Part shown: piece by piece, positions 24,038-33,850 of the stretch | How the letters are laid out: each line of letters opens with the position of its first letter | Numbering within the stretch: the first letter of the stretch is position 1 | NCBI RefSeq assembly: GCF_030247195.1 | Contig: NC_080672.1 | Span: forward strand, 375,386,166-375,450,165 | Direction: 5' to 3' | DNA from: Topomyia yanbarensis | Taxonomy: Eukaryota > Arthropoda > Insecta > Diptera > Culicidae | DNA: 64,000 bases | Position numbers and translations under genes: made by a program | The notes under the pieces: model-generated | The model's input: only the letters and a program-made list of their open reading frames with translations | The model's database searches: none | Told to the model about the DNA's origin: nothing

Positions 24038-24380
24038 TATATCGAACCTCTTGGTTTCGAATGAAGAATATAAGATAATGGCAATATCAAATTGGCCAAA
24101 CAGATGTGTTGTGATTAGACCTATAATTTTCTATATTAATTAATAGCACGTTTGGTCAAAACTATCGACAATAACTTTCAATGAAAATAAATATACCTGC
24201 TTGAAATATTCGCTACTTCGCCCTAACGGGTTTTCAATAAAAAATGAGAGTGATTTCAATACATTTCTGTAATTAAAGTAAAGAGCGTAATTTTTTTCTC
24301 TCCAAGAGAATTGCTCTCAGGACTCCCTACAAATGGGTGGCATGTTTCTTTTCGCTCGGGTGCTGTCTGTTCAATCGAAG

Positions 24381-27040
24381 ATGGCGTCGAAACAGCAAGC
24401 ACTCCGCGACCGTGTTGTACGGTTTTATGAAACGCATGGTCATCGTGGTAAATAGTTTACTTTCAAGACGAAAACGTGCCCGTGAGTACAGTTTGCTATT
24501 CCTGAGCGTGGAGCGAAAGGCCGGTAGCTGCCGTCCGGTTAAGATAATAACAACGAAGAAGAAGGAAGCGTTGAAAAAGCTGTTCAACAACAAAAATGTG
24601 ATTGGGATTTTGCGTGACTCCGACTGAAAATATCACTGCTCCCATACCTTGATTCACCGAATCAAGATGAAGGACATCATCTGTCGGAAGAAGACTCGCT
24701 CCCTCGAGCACACGGACGAGCAGATAGCGATCGTGAAATCGCAGTGCCGCACAGTGGGACGGAATCAAAAAAAGCCGGACGTTGATATTTGCGACGAAAC
24801 TATTGGTTATGGCACTTTGATGTCTTCGGAAAGGTTTCTTCATTTTTTAAGTAGTTTAATATAATGTTGGAAAATTTTTATTTAAGGGGGTATATACGCA
24901 GATAAAAAAAAAATAACTTTGCAAGATGTTACCAAAATTGATAGTCATGTATGGAAAGTTTGTAGACGAAATGATTTTATGAAACTTTGTTGAAGTAGCA
25001 AAATGGCTATCTGCTAAGCGAAAAAAGTTATTGGGTGAAATTGAAGTACATGTCGGAATACCCCCTTAAAAAGTGTTTTTCCATTGTAACTTATTTATTT
25101 GATTTTTTACAGTTTCTCGATATTCTAGAAAGTTGTTGATGCTTTCAAAACACACCTTTTTGCGGAATACACCAACTCGCTATCTCTTCGTTTTTAGAGT
25201 GTATGTCTGTTTTTTGGTTTTTCTGGGCTAACTTTAAGGGGCTATGGTTTGTAGAGTAGCAGGTAGTAGCAGCTAAATTTATTTTTTGATGTTCAGCAAG
25301 AAATACCCTATCGATACATATATAAATCATGGCGGGATCTAACAGGATCCTTGGTATAATGTGGGGTAAAATAGACTAGCGTTTCAATAAATTATTTGTA
25401 TTATGAAGTATGAAAAATAAACTATTATGCGAAATTAATAAACATTTGAAATATTATAGCTCATTCCATATATTCCGACATTCAAAGTTAATTTTTTTTT
25501 ATATTAACAAGCTCAAAGGTCATCAGTGTCCTGCCAATCATCTTCTTCGTCATTGGATGAACAAGCTAATAATATAACCGAGTATTCTAAGCAACGAAAT
25601 ACCTTGTTCATCCAATGACGAAGAAGATAATTGGCAGGACACTGATGACTTATGAGCATGTTAATAACAAAAAATTAACTTTGACTGTCGGAATATATGG
25701 AATGAACTATAATTTTTCAAATGTTTATTAATTTCGCATAACAGTTTATTTTTCATGCTTCATAATACAAATAATTTATTGAAACGCTAGTCTATTTTAC
25801 CCCATATTATTCAAAGGATCCTATTAGATCCCGCCATGATTTATATATGTATCAATAGGGTATTTCTTGCTGAACATCAAAAAAATAAATGTAGCTGCTA
25901 CTACCTGCTACTCTACAAACCATAGCCCCTTAAAGTTAGCCCAGAAAAACCAAAAAAAAACAGACATACACTCTAAAAACGAAGAGATAGCGAGTTGGTG
26001 TATTCGGCAAAAAGGTGTGTTTTGAAAGCATCAACAACTTTCTAGAACATCGAGAAACTGTAAAAAATCAAATAAAAAAGTTACAATGGAAAAACACTTT
26101 TTAAGGGGGTATTCCGACATGTACTTCAATTTCACCCAATAACTTTTTTCGCTTAGCAGATAGCCATTTTGCTACTTCAACAAAGTTTCATAAAATCATT
26201 TCGTCTACAAACTTTCCATACATGACTATCAATTTTGGCAACAACTTGCAATGTTATTTTTTTTATCTGCGTATATACCCCCTTAAATAAAAATTTTCCA
26301 ACATTATATTAAACTACTTAAAAAATGAAGAAACCTTTCCGAAGACATCAAAGTGCCATAACCAATAGTTTCGTCGCAAATATCAATGTCCGGTTTTTTT
26401 TGATTCCGTCCCACTGTGTGCCGGTGGATGACGAAGAACTACCGCGGGACGTCGTTCTTGCTGGACGACGAAAGTTACTTTCCGCTCTCGAAGACCCACT
26501 TTCCAGAAAATGACAGCTACTATTCCAGGCACAAGTCGGCCACACTCCCCGAAGTAAAATATAATTTAACTTAAATTATTTAAGTATAAATTTGAAGAAA
26601 AAACAAAGTTATGCTGTACATCGCCATATCGGACAGAGGGATTTCAAAGTCGTGGTTCAAGCCGAGCGGTCTGGCCATCAATCAACAAATGTACCAGAAA
26701 GAGTGTCTTGAGAAAGTGCTTCTGCCGTTCTTAAAGGAGCAGCATGCGGATGGAAAGTACGTCTTCTGGCCGGACAAGGCGTTTTCCCATTACACCAAGA
26801 AGACGCTGGAGTATCTTGAGCAGAACAAGATACCGTACGTGCCGAAAGAAAGGCTCCCTCAGTGCCCTACTGTACAAGAAGAGGCCCAAGGATACGAAGC
26901 AGTTGACCACCAGGATCCGGCATTGTATTCGAAAGATGGACGTCAGTACCGTCCAGCGCTCTCGTGAGAGCATCGGGATTAAGTTAAATCGTAAGGCTGG
27001 CCAGGGCCACTTCTCCAATATTCGTGGACGTTTTTTTTGA
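24381..27040 (+). pseudogene. mariner transposase, split and inactive
   Basis: Starts MASKQQALRDRVVRFYETHG (24381), the N-terminal helix-turn-helix region; a TAG follows about 23 codons in. Downstream 5' frames keep KRVRERR-like and KKEALKKLFNN words and HRIKMKDIICRKKTRSLEHTDEQIAIVKSQC up to 24748. After the insertion the gene resumes at 26419 in the same frame with RWMTKNYRGTSFLLDDESYFP, containing the first catalytic aspartate. Then come YIAISDRGISKSWFKPSGL and FWPDKAFSHYTKKTLEYLEQN with the second aspartate (about 26770). A deletion removes the segment that should hold the third (PVED.F) and joins KERLPQCP to YKKRPKDTKQLTTRIRHCIRKMD. A 22-bp insertion near 26565 adds a stop. Confidence 0.8.
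24750..26418. mobile_element. Transib-like hairpin element with 816 bp arms and TGCCG target duplication
   Basis: Both ends read inward CACAGTGGGACGGAATC, and TGCCG is duplicated (24745-24749 and 26419-26423). Arms 24750-25565 and 25603-26418 are inverted copies, both 816 bp by position, with only scattered differences where I compared them. The loop is 37 nt (25566-25602). After heptamer CACAGTG and 11 bases come AAAAAAGCC (left) and AAAAAAACC (right), 7 and 8 of 9 matches to the V(D)J nonamer. No transposase gene. Near the loop each arm, read outward from it, encodes an acidic tail SSNDEEDDWQDTDDL followed by a stop, perhaps left from a parent element. Confidence 0.85.
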
Positions 27041-27104
27041 AGAATAATCATTACACGGAAAAATTGTTCCCAAAATCGTCAATAAAGTGCCACCAATTCT
27101 GGAA

Positions 27105-27479
27105 TACACACGTTTATACGTTATGAAAACAGGACCATGAACAAAAATCATGTGTTTAATAATTATGTTCAATTTCAATTCAGTAACGCCCGCATAACGT
27201 TTTTATTAGTGGGAATATTTGTTTTTGTTTTGTGAACTTTAGTGACGGTTTCCGTCAAGTTATTTCAAATTCGGTTTTCAGTACGCGAACTAGTTCACAA
27301 CTTTATGAACATTATTCATAACACCAAAGGTTGACTCATGATGTTTTTCATAGATATAGGAATATTAGTTCACAAAATCAAAATATTATAAAATAGTTAT
27401 GTTCTCGTGAACTATTTCACGAAATTCGGATTTTTTTTTATTTATGAATCCATTCAATCCCCGTGAACTAATTAATGAT
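27105..27479. other. AT-rich spacer with GTGAACTA-type words
   Basis: Non-coding. Words like GTGAACTA and TAGTTCAC recur (for example near 27288, 27378, 27404, 27464) and again at 27830-27990, suggesting that the SINE landed inside an older repeat carrying such words. Confidence 0.35.
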
Positions 27480-27503
27480 CTCTACGATTTTAGCCACGAT
27501 CCA

Positions 27504-27786
27504 GACGGCGCCGGTGGTTGAGTGGTAAGCGTGACCGCCACTCATTCCAGTTGGCCTGGGTTCAATTCCAGCCAAGGTCGTTGAGATTTTTCTGAGGTAA
27601 AAAACACGTCACACAGGTCACGTCTTCCTTCGGAAGGGAAGTAAAGCCGATTACCAGGAGTTGCACATTGAAAGATGTTTCGCTAATCCCAAGTCTAATT
27701 ATCTACTGATTCCCTGTGCAACTTCAGCTAGTCCCGATCGATAACGGAGTAGCAGCCAGGGGTGGTTGCACAAGCTCAAGCTCAAG
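27504..27786 (+). mobile_element. tRNA-derived SINE with intact Pol III boxes
   Basis: An A box TGGTTGAGTGG (27515-27525) and a B box GGTTCAATTCC (27559-27569, a perfect match to GGTTCRANNCC) lie 44 bp apart, as in tRNA-derived SINEs. The body ends in a (CAAGCT)3 tail (27771-27788) rather than poly-A. A 24-bp duplication starting CTCTACGATTTTAG flanks it exactly (27480-27503 and 27787-27810), the mark of target-primed insertion. It is not a functional tRNA: the sequence after the B box does not fold back on the start as an acceptor stem. Confidence 0.85.
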
Positions 27787-28328
27787 CTCTACGATTTTAG
27801 CCACGATCCAATATCCGTGCTCGTGAAATAGTTCTCAAAATCATGAAATATGTTTCATGTATTCCTGAACTAGTTGATGCTACCTAGTGGAATAGTCACG
27901 ACTTACCATTTGTGATCGTGAAATAGTTCACGAAATCATAAAATATTATTTATGTATACGTGGACTGGTTCATGATTGCTTGTACAATAGTCACGTCTGA
28001 TCAGTCGTGCCCGTCAAATTTTTTGGTTCAGTGTATTCCTACCGATTAGTTGTTTACATAAATCGCTCCAACTATTTTTACTTTTTGACGAGATACGTGA
28101 AGTTTTTATCGTTGTTTGTCGTGTTAACCGACTGAGAAGTTTGTTTCTAACAATGTTATAGTGCAGCGTGAAAGTGTCTCCTGTTTGCTTTCGTGTTTCG
28201 AAAAAACCAGCGAAGAACGGAATTGAGTGTTTACTCACTTTACTTCTGTGACTTAACCCCCAAAACTTTCCACCGAACGCAACGCCATCTACATTTCATT
28301 GTTCGCATTCTCAGTTCGGCACGCATTA

Positions 28329-28583
28329 TGGCAAGTGCATGCGATCACTGCGCGAAAACCGTCAAAGCGGATGACGACTTTATCGAATGTATGGGTTTTT
28401 GCAAAAATGTGGTACATATGCAATGTGGGAAACAACTTAACAAGCCGTTTTTGAAAAAAGTTGCGGAAAACCCAAATTTATTTTGGATGTGCAATGAATG
28501 TGTCAAGCTAATGAAGTTTGCTGCTCCCTTTCGCGACACCGCACGTGCACCGTTTTTTAAATTACTTAAATTTACAGGCCCGT
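28329..28583 (+). pseudogene. orphan PHD-finger ORF1 of a LINE, 3' truncated
   Basis: The ATG at 28329 opens MASACDHCAKTVKADDDFIEC, giving the spacing C-x2-C-x12-C-x3-C-x4-H-x2-C-x20-C-x2-C over the first 57 residues, a PHD-type zinc-binding pattern. The frame ends about 85 residues in. The closest parallel in the window is the N-terminus of the ORF1 at 57430, which has a PHD-type pattern with different spacing. About 150-300 bp of leader precede it and no endonuclease or reverse transcriptase follows. I read it as the 5' stub of a related LINE family. A small host gene is possible but the neighbourhood argues against it. Confidence 0.5.
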
Positions 28584-28859
28584 AACCGCTTTGATCACAT
28601 TCGCTACATAGGCAGGCACGTATCTAAAGAAGGGTGGCCTAAGGGGCTAAAATTCGCTCCCTCCCAAAATGTTTTTAAAATAAATTTAAAAAACATGAGT
28701 ATCAGCAACTTTTAACAATTCTGTGGCTCGTTTGGAGTGAACCAATTATCGAAAAAAAAGTAAATGGAAATCACTGTTTCCAACAACCACAAACTATGGT
28801 CACGAAACTCAGTGTGGTTTATGTTTCTGTCCAAGCCAGTGCGAAACGAACGACAAATA

Positions 28860-29813
28860 CAGTTAGGTAAGGTGGGCCAAACCGACCTAGTAAATGGTTT
28901 TGGCTGTAAAATGCTCATTTTACATCGGATCAAGTCGTTTTATATACCAAATTAAAGGTTAGACTCCTGGACAACTTTCTGTATATAGCATTTTATTTGG
29001 AGCTTCGGAATATCTTGAGATACAAGTGTTTTACAAAAATGTTCATTTTTGCTGTTTTCAAATATGGTGGGGTAAACCCGACCCCCCATATTTTTGGTTG
29101 ATTTAATGCAGATATTACTCAAATTTTATGGTTTTTCAATGATAAATCAATGAACGTTGTGTTATTGAATTGTAACATGAAGAAAATGAAGTTCAACATC
29201 AATCTTGGAATGCTAAAATCACGAGCAGTAGCACGTAATGATATTTGCATCGACGCAATTGGTCGACAAATACTATAATCATCACGTTTTTGTGTCTTTC
29301 GTTTGTAATTATGAACCATTTTGTATAAAAATAATAAATAATAACGATAAAAATATATTTCAATTTGATAAATAAAAAATTTCTTAGCAAAAAAGCGGTC
29401 GGATTTACCCCAATGTTTAGAGGTCGGATTTGCCCCACCGCGTCATTTTTCATTACGATGCAATTAAAAAAATATATGAAAAAGGTTGAACTAAATTCAT
29501 CTATGCACTTTGTAGGACTTAAATCAAATAATTTAAATCCACTATCATTTATTATGCAATCACTTTAACAATCTGAAATATCCTGTAGACAATGATGCAC
29601 AAAAGTCAAATCAAAAGTTGTAAAAACACACTTTTTGTCGTATGAGCATCTCAATGTAGACTAATAAAGTGCTGTCATATCACCATTATGTTTATTTTCG
29701 ATGCTCTACACGACAACATTGATATTTGTTCGCGTAGTGCTTCTGATTTTCGGTAACAGAGGGGGGTCGGGTTTACCCAACGGTCGGATTTGCCCCACCT
29801 TACCCTATTATTG
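28860..29813. mobile_element. ~950 bp inverted-repeat element with GTCGGATTTGCCCCACC repeats
   Basis: Left end CAGTTAGGTAAGGTGGGCC preceded by TA. The right end read inward is CAATAATAGGGTAAGGTGGGGC, with a small length difference at the tip. Copies of the word 'GGTCGGATTT(G/A)CCCC' or its complement recur inside (about 29066, 29398, 29424, 29767, 29782), giving subterminal repeats. ORFs inside are short and AT-rich. Probably a non-autonomous pogo/mariner-type element. Confidence 0.55.
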
Positions 29814-30655
29814 TGTGCTTTGTCTGAAGAACAAAGGAAACTGCTACTGTACTTCTTGCCCTAGTAATCTATCAAGATCAGTGAGTCGCAGAGGCAAGAA
29901 GTGGTGTGCCGGCGAACTACTGTTATTATCGATGTATGGGATAAACCGAGTATTCGTGATGAGGATGAAAATGAAGGTTAGACTTACGATAGTCACCTTT
30001 ATCGAGCTTTACTAGGTCAGCGCTCAAATTGGCCCAATAATTTAAAACAAATAGTTGTGTGTGACAATGCTATGATTAAGAGCTTCATACATATGGACTG
30101 TAAGAGAATTCACGTTTGGATACATAATCGGGTACCGCTTACTTGCGGATACATGGCACATTTAAGATAAATGTAATACAAAACGAAATGCAATAGTACA
30201 ATTACACACAGTATTATCATACCAAAGACAAACCAGTTCGTTCCAGATCTGTGAAAAACGGCGAAAGCTGCATCAAGTATCTCAAAATCAAATCATTGAG
30301 GGAATTCACACTCGTAAAGGCAACAAGCAAGGAAGAAATCAGATGTTCGCGAACATAAAGGCAACAACCATGATCAATAGCGAGATTTCCACGCCTCGTA
30401 AACAATGGCTAAAAGCTTGCGCGAGATCTGCTGTACAACCTGGTTTTGTTATTTTTATTGTTGGAAATAGGTAGAAATAGAAAAGACCACTGCTCATATT
30501 GGCTTAGGCATTGAACCGAGTCCACTAAACGAAGTATTTGAAAAAAGCAGAAGTTTTATGAATCTATATTTGATTGGTTATTTTTTTAAGCATTTTGAAA
30601 AAATCGAAACATATAACATTGTACACTGAAGAAGACTATACGTTATAGTTGAAAT
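29814..30655. other. no gene recognised
   Basis: Sequence after the element includes a 29830-30015 stretch open in one frame, but no motif. AT-rich from 30420. Confidence 0.25.
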
Positions 30656-30904
30656 GGTCGGTGTTAAGTCAGACCGGACTAAGTCGCAAAACATCAAAAA
30701 AATGAGATAATGATAGCACTGGATAAAGAAAATCGTCAGCTACAATCGACTGTTGCCAGATATGAAATATGTAGCAATAAACAAGAATTATGGCAAAAAT
30801 TAATTTCCAATCATAATGTAAAGGATGCTGCGATTCAAACTTTAAACTCGTTTTTCTCGAAATCAATATTTTGTCACTTGGTCCGGTCCGACTTAACACC
30901 GACC
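30656..30904. mobile_element. 249 bp MITE with ~35 bp inverted ends
   Basis: Ends read inward GGTCGGTGTTAAGTCAGACC (left) and GGTCGGTGTTAAGTCGGACC (right), continuing to a GACAAAAT-like run. AAAT flanks both sides (30652-30655, 30905-30908), a possible target duplication. The ORFs on both strands inside it are incidental. Confidence 0.7.
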
Positions 30905-31245
30905 AAATACTAGTAGCTGATTTATAGTGAAAAGCAACAGTTTTTAGTTATTGTTTCTATAGTGGAATTAAACGGAAAACATCTGTCTTAACAGGATTCA
31001 GTTTTTATGAAAAATTTGTGACAATTTGTTCATGGGAGAGAGAGAGTAGTCAATTTTGGGCAATTTTTGTGTTATGTAATTTATGAAAGCTCTTATGTAT
31101 TCTTTAATTTCTTTAATTTTAATTTTTTTTGCTAACGTTTAAATTATACGGATTTTTAAATTGAGTCGTTAATCATTGTCAAGCTTCAATTACCTTGATC
31201 GGTCTTTCGTCAAATAATGGAAACGTTTGGAAACCAAGGTCTGAC

Positions 31246-33850
31246 ATTTTTATTTTTATTTATTGTCGTCAAACAAGAGTAGACCGTTTTGTTACAACGA
31301 TAAAATATAGTATACACTTAAAACATAAAATACTAATAACTAAACTAAACACTATCTGGTTTACATAGCACTACTTTAGGATGTTCTTTATAAGCGAATA
31401 GAATTGAAATATTTTTTTAATTTGCTTTTTGTCATTGTTAAGTCAATAGCTTCGCAGTGCTTGTTGTAAGTTGCCATCATCTGATTTAATGGTCCAAACT
31501 TGGCATAATTTGTACGATAATTGTTTGTTATAAATGTATTTCGGATTCGTAACTGCCGGGAAGGTATATAAAAATTAAGTTTAGATAGAAGTTCGACTGA
31601 ATCAATACGACACGAAATTATATCGTTTAGAAATGAAACCATTGCATATTCTCGGCGCTCTTTTAGTGTTTGGATGTTAATGAGCATACAGCGAGCTTTA
31701 TAAGATGGGAGAGGAAATCGTGTCCAACCTATTTTGCGAAGTGCAAACAATAAAAATTGCCTTTGTACTGATTCTATTCTTTCTTCATGTGTGATTGAGA
31801 AAGGTGACCAAACTATGCTACAATATTCCAGTATTGACCTTACATACGAGATGTATAATGTTTTAATTGTATATGGATCATTAAAATTGTAACTAAAACG
31901 CTTTATAAATCCAAGCATGTTATTTGCTCTATTGATGATTGTGTTGTAATGGTCAATGAATGTTAATTTTGAATCTAGAATGACTCCCAAATCTTTAACT
32001 CTTTCGCACTTTTGTACCACTTGATTTCCTAGAGTGATTGAAATGTCAGGTGTATTTCGTTTCCTACTAAAAGTTATTGCATTACATTTTTTTACGTTTA
32101 GTTGCAGAAGGCTTTTGTTACACCAGAGGTAAAACATATGTATTTCTTCCTGTAATATCTTTATGTCTTGTTCGTTCCTAATTTCTAAAAAGAGCTTCAT
32201 GTCGTCGGCATAGATAAGAACTTTTATGTTTTTGAGAATGTATGATATGTCGTTTACGAATAAAATGAACAAAAGAGGGCCTAGATGGGAGCCTTGAGGA
32301 ACTCCTGATGTGACTTGAATGGGATTCGATTTCTTCCCTTTAAATCTAACTATTTGTTGACGGTTAGTTAAATATGATTCGAGCCATTTGAGAAGACCTG
32401 ATTCAATTCCTAATTTTTTCAGTTTGAATAATAGCAAGGGTATGTCGATACGATCAAATGCCTTGCTAAAGTCCGTGTAAAGAGCTTCAGTGTAGTTTCC
32501 ATTCTCCATTGCAATCAATGAGTAGTTAACGAATTCTAGTAAATTTGTATTAGTTGAACGTCCTTTGAAGAACCCATGCTGCATGTTAGTAATTCTGTTT
32601 TTGATTTGATTGAATAGTTTTTCGTTAACGATTGCTTCAAAGAGTTTAGGCATACATGACATAATGGCAATTCCACGGTAGTTACATATGTCAGATTTTT
32701 TGCCACTTTTAAAAATGGGTACCAGGTACGAGCTTTTCCATAAATTGGGGAAAATGCCAGATTCAAGCGACATGTTAAAAAGCCAAAACAGAGGAGCTGT
32801 GAGTTCCAACGCTAAGTTCTTCATAAATACGGGTGGGATCCCGTCAGGTCCAGAACCTTTGGAGGCATCTAGTTTGTTTAGAGCCTCCATAATATCTTGC
32901 ACACTGACATGATTGACGCCAATGTCTGTGGTGAATTCTGGGAAGAAACCGAAATATTCGCGATCACGATCTTCTTCAGAAAATGTGGTATAGATGTCTT
33001 GAAAGAAGGTTGCGAAAAGATTGCAGATTTGTTCCGCGTTGACACCGACATTTTCTTTAAGTTTCATTTTTGAAGGGAAGTTTTCCGATTTTAAATTATT
33101 TTTAACATGATTAAAGAAATTTTTTGGGCAAGATTTTATTTGAAGTTCGGTTTTTGAGTTATACTCTTCAAATGCTATTTTAATGGATAGGTTTAGTTGA
33201 TCGCAAATGTCCAAATAGTTAAATAAGTTCCTTTCATTTCTGATTTTTTTATACTTTTTGTGGGCCTTTTGTTTACGATTTTTTAAATTTTTAATTTGCT
33301 TGTTATACCAAACTGGATATTTTGTGTTGCCTTGTCGCCTAATTTTTTTCAGTGGTACTTGTTCAACTATTATATCAAACAATTTTGTGTAAAAGACGTC
33401 TACTGAATTTTCGATACTTGTTTCATTTCTAAACAACGTTTGCCAATCTATACTGCTTAGTCTTTGTTTTATGTTGTCAAAATTTGCCAATTGAAATTGA
33501 AAGGCCTCTTCGTACTCGCAGTCATCGGGTCTTTTGTTATCATGTACAAATACAGAAAACTCTATTGCTGTATGAAACGCTTCATTTTTCCATAGTGGAG
33601 TTAATGATTCGGTGACACAGAAGTCTTCAAGAATGTTTGTGAATAATAAATCTAAATAACAGTTTTGCTGATTTCTAACATGATTAATTTGGTTAAGTCC
33701 TAAACTTGCAGTTTTGTCAAATATGGCCTGCAGAGTTTCGTTATCCCCAACGACTGGAAGTAGAATGCTTTCATTTTCAGTGTCTGGAAAGAAGTCAATG
33801 CTTCGTTGATTGAAGTCACCATTGTGACGCGGATCAATTTTCAAAATTTA
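31246..33850 (-). mobile_element. 5'-truncated LINE (same family as 57308-61992)
   Basis: Minus-strand copy whose 3' end carries an ACGACAATAAATAAAAATAAAA tail, parallel to GACGAAATAAATAAATAAAAA at the end of the plus-strand copy. It is truncated on the 5' side inside the endonuclease domain, just before the GDFNQ motif. No target duplication was certain in the AT-rich flanks. Confidence 0.8.
31388..33844 (-). CDS. LINE ORF2 fragment: end of endonuclease plus complete reverse transcriptase
   Basis: 818 codons open without stop. The first eight residues come from outside the homology, which begins at GDFNQR. Then follow NQINHVRNQQN, YLDLLFTN and FHTAIEFSVFV of the endonuclease end, a basic linker (about residues 170-210), and the reverse transcriptase: ASKGSGPDGIPP (about 330), YRGIAIMSCMPKLFE, QHGFFKGRSTNTNLLEF, motif A YTDFSKAFDRID, motif B SGVPQGSHLGPLLF, catalytic YADD (LIYADDMKLFL), thumb DLGVILDSKLTF and the C-terminal SILEYCSIVWSPF. 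All catalytic aspartates are present. It replicates by target-primed reverse transcription in its family. This copy lacks a promoter, ORF1 and most of the endonuclease, so it is not autonomous. The annotated start is simply the first in-frame ATG. Confidence 0.85.
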   Translation of the reverse strand: MKIDPRHNGDFNQRSIDFFPDTENESILLPVVGDNETLQAIFDKTASLGLNQINHVRNQQNCYLDLLFTNILEDFCVTESLTPLWKNEAFHTAIEFSVFVHDNKRPDDCEYEEAFQFQLANFDNIKQRLSSIDWQTLFRNETSIENSVDVFYTKLFDIIVEQVPLKKIRRQGNTKYPVWYNKQIKNLKNRKQKAHKKYKKIRNERNLFNYLDICDQLNLSIKIAFEEYNSKTELQIKSCPKNFFNHVKNNLKSENFPSKMKLKENVGVNAEQICNLFATFFQDIYTTFSEEDRDREYFGFFPEFTTDIGVNHVSVQDIMEALNKLDASKGSGPDGIPPVFMKNLALELTAPLFWLFNMSLESGIFPNLWKSSYLVPIFKSGKKSDICNYRGIAIMSCMPKLFEAIVNEKLFNQIKNRITNMQHGFFKGRSTNTNLLEFVNYSLIAMENGNYTEALYTDFSKAFDRIDIPLLLFKLKKLGIESGLLKWLESYLTNRQQIVRFKGKKSNPIQVTSGVPQGSHLGPLLFILFVNDISYILKNIKVLIYADDMKLFLEIRNEQDIKILQEEIHMFYLWCNKSLLQLNVKKCNAITFSRKRNTPDISITLGNQVVQKCERVKDLGVILDSKLTFIDHYNTIINRANNMLGFIKRFSYNFNDPYTIKTLYISYVRSILEYCSIVWSPFSITHEERIESVQRQFLLFALRKIGWTRFPLPSYKARCMLINIQTLKERREYAMVSFLNDIISCRIDSVELLSKLNFYIPSRQLRIRNTFITNNYRTNYAKFGPLNQMMATYNKHCEAIDLTMTKSKLKKYFNSIRL

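Larger units (their letters stand above)
24330..27101 (+). mobile_element. mariner-type transposon interrupted by a Transib-like element
   Basis: Inverted ends CAAATGGGTGGCATGTTTC (left, 24330) and CAGAATTGGTGGCACTTTA (right, read inward from 27101) are alike but degenerate, and TA precedes the left end. Between them lies a broken mariner transposase gene on the plus strand. Without the 1669 bp insertion at 24750-26418 and its duplicated 5 bp, the element is about 1.1-1.2 kb, shorter than the usual ~1.3 kb. Internal deletions explain the difference. Confidence 0.7.

Noticed and set aside
25145..25330. 61-codon minus ORF in the hairpin arm as a gene
   Set aside because: It lies in the non-coding arm of the Transib-like hairpin, its mirror copy is interrupted by small changes, and it shows no domain.
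27504..27600. Possible functional tRNA gene (A and B boxes present)
   Set aside because: No acceptor stem or full cloverleaf can be formed, and the flanking 24-bp duplication shows a SINE insertion.
31388..33844. Host gene of 818 codons
   Set aside because: The motif order and a second copy at 59-62 kb show that it is LINE ORF2.
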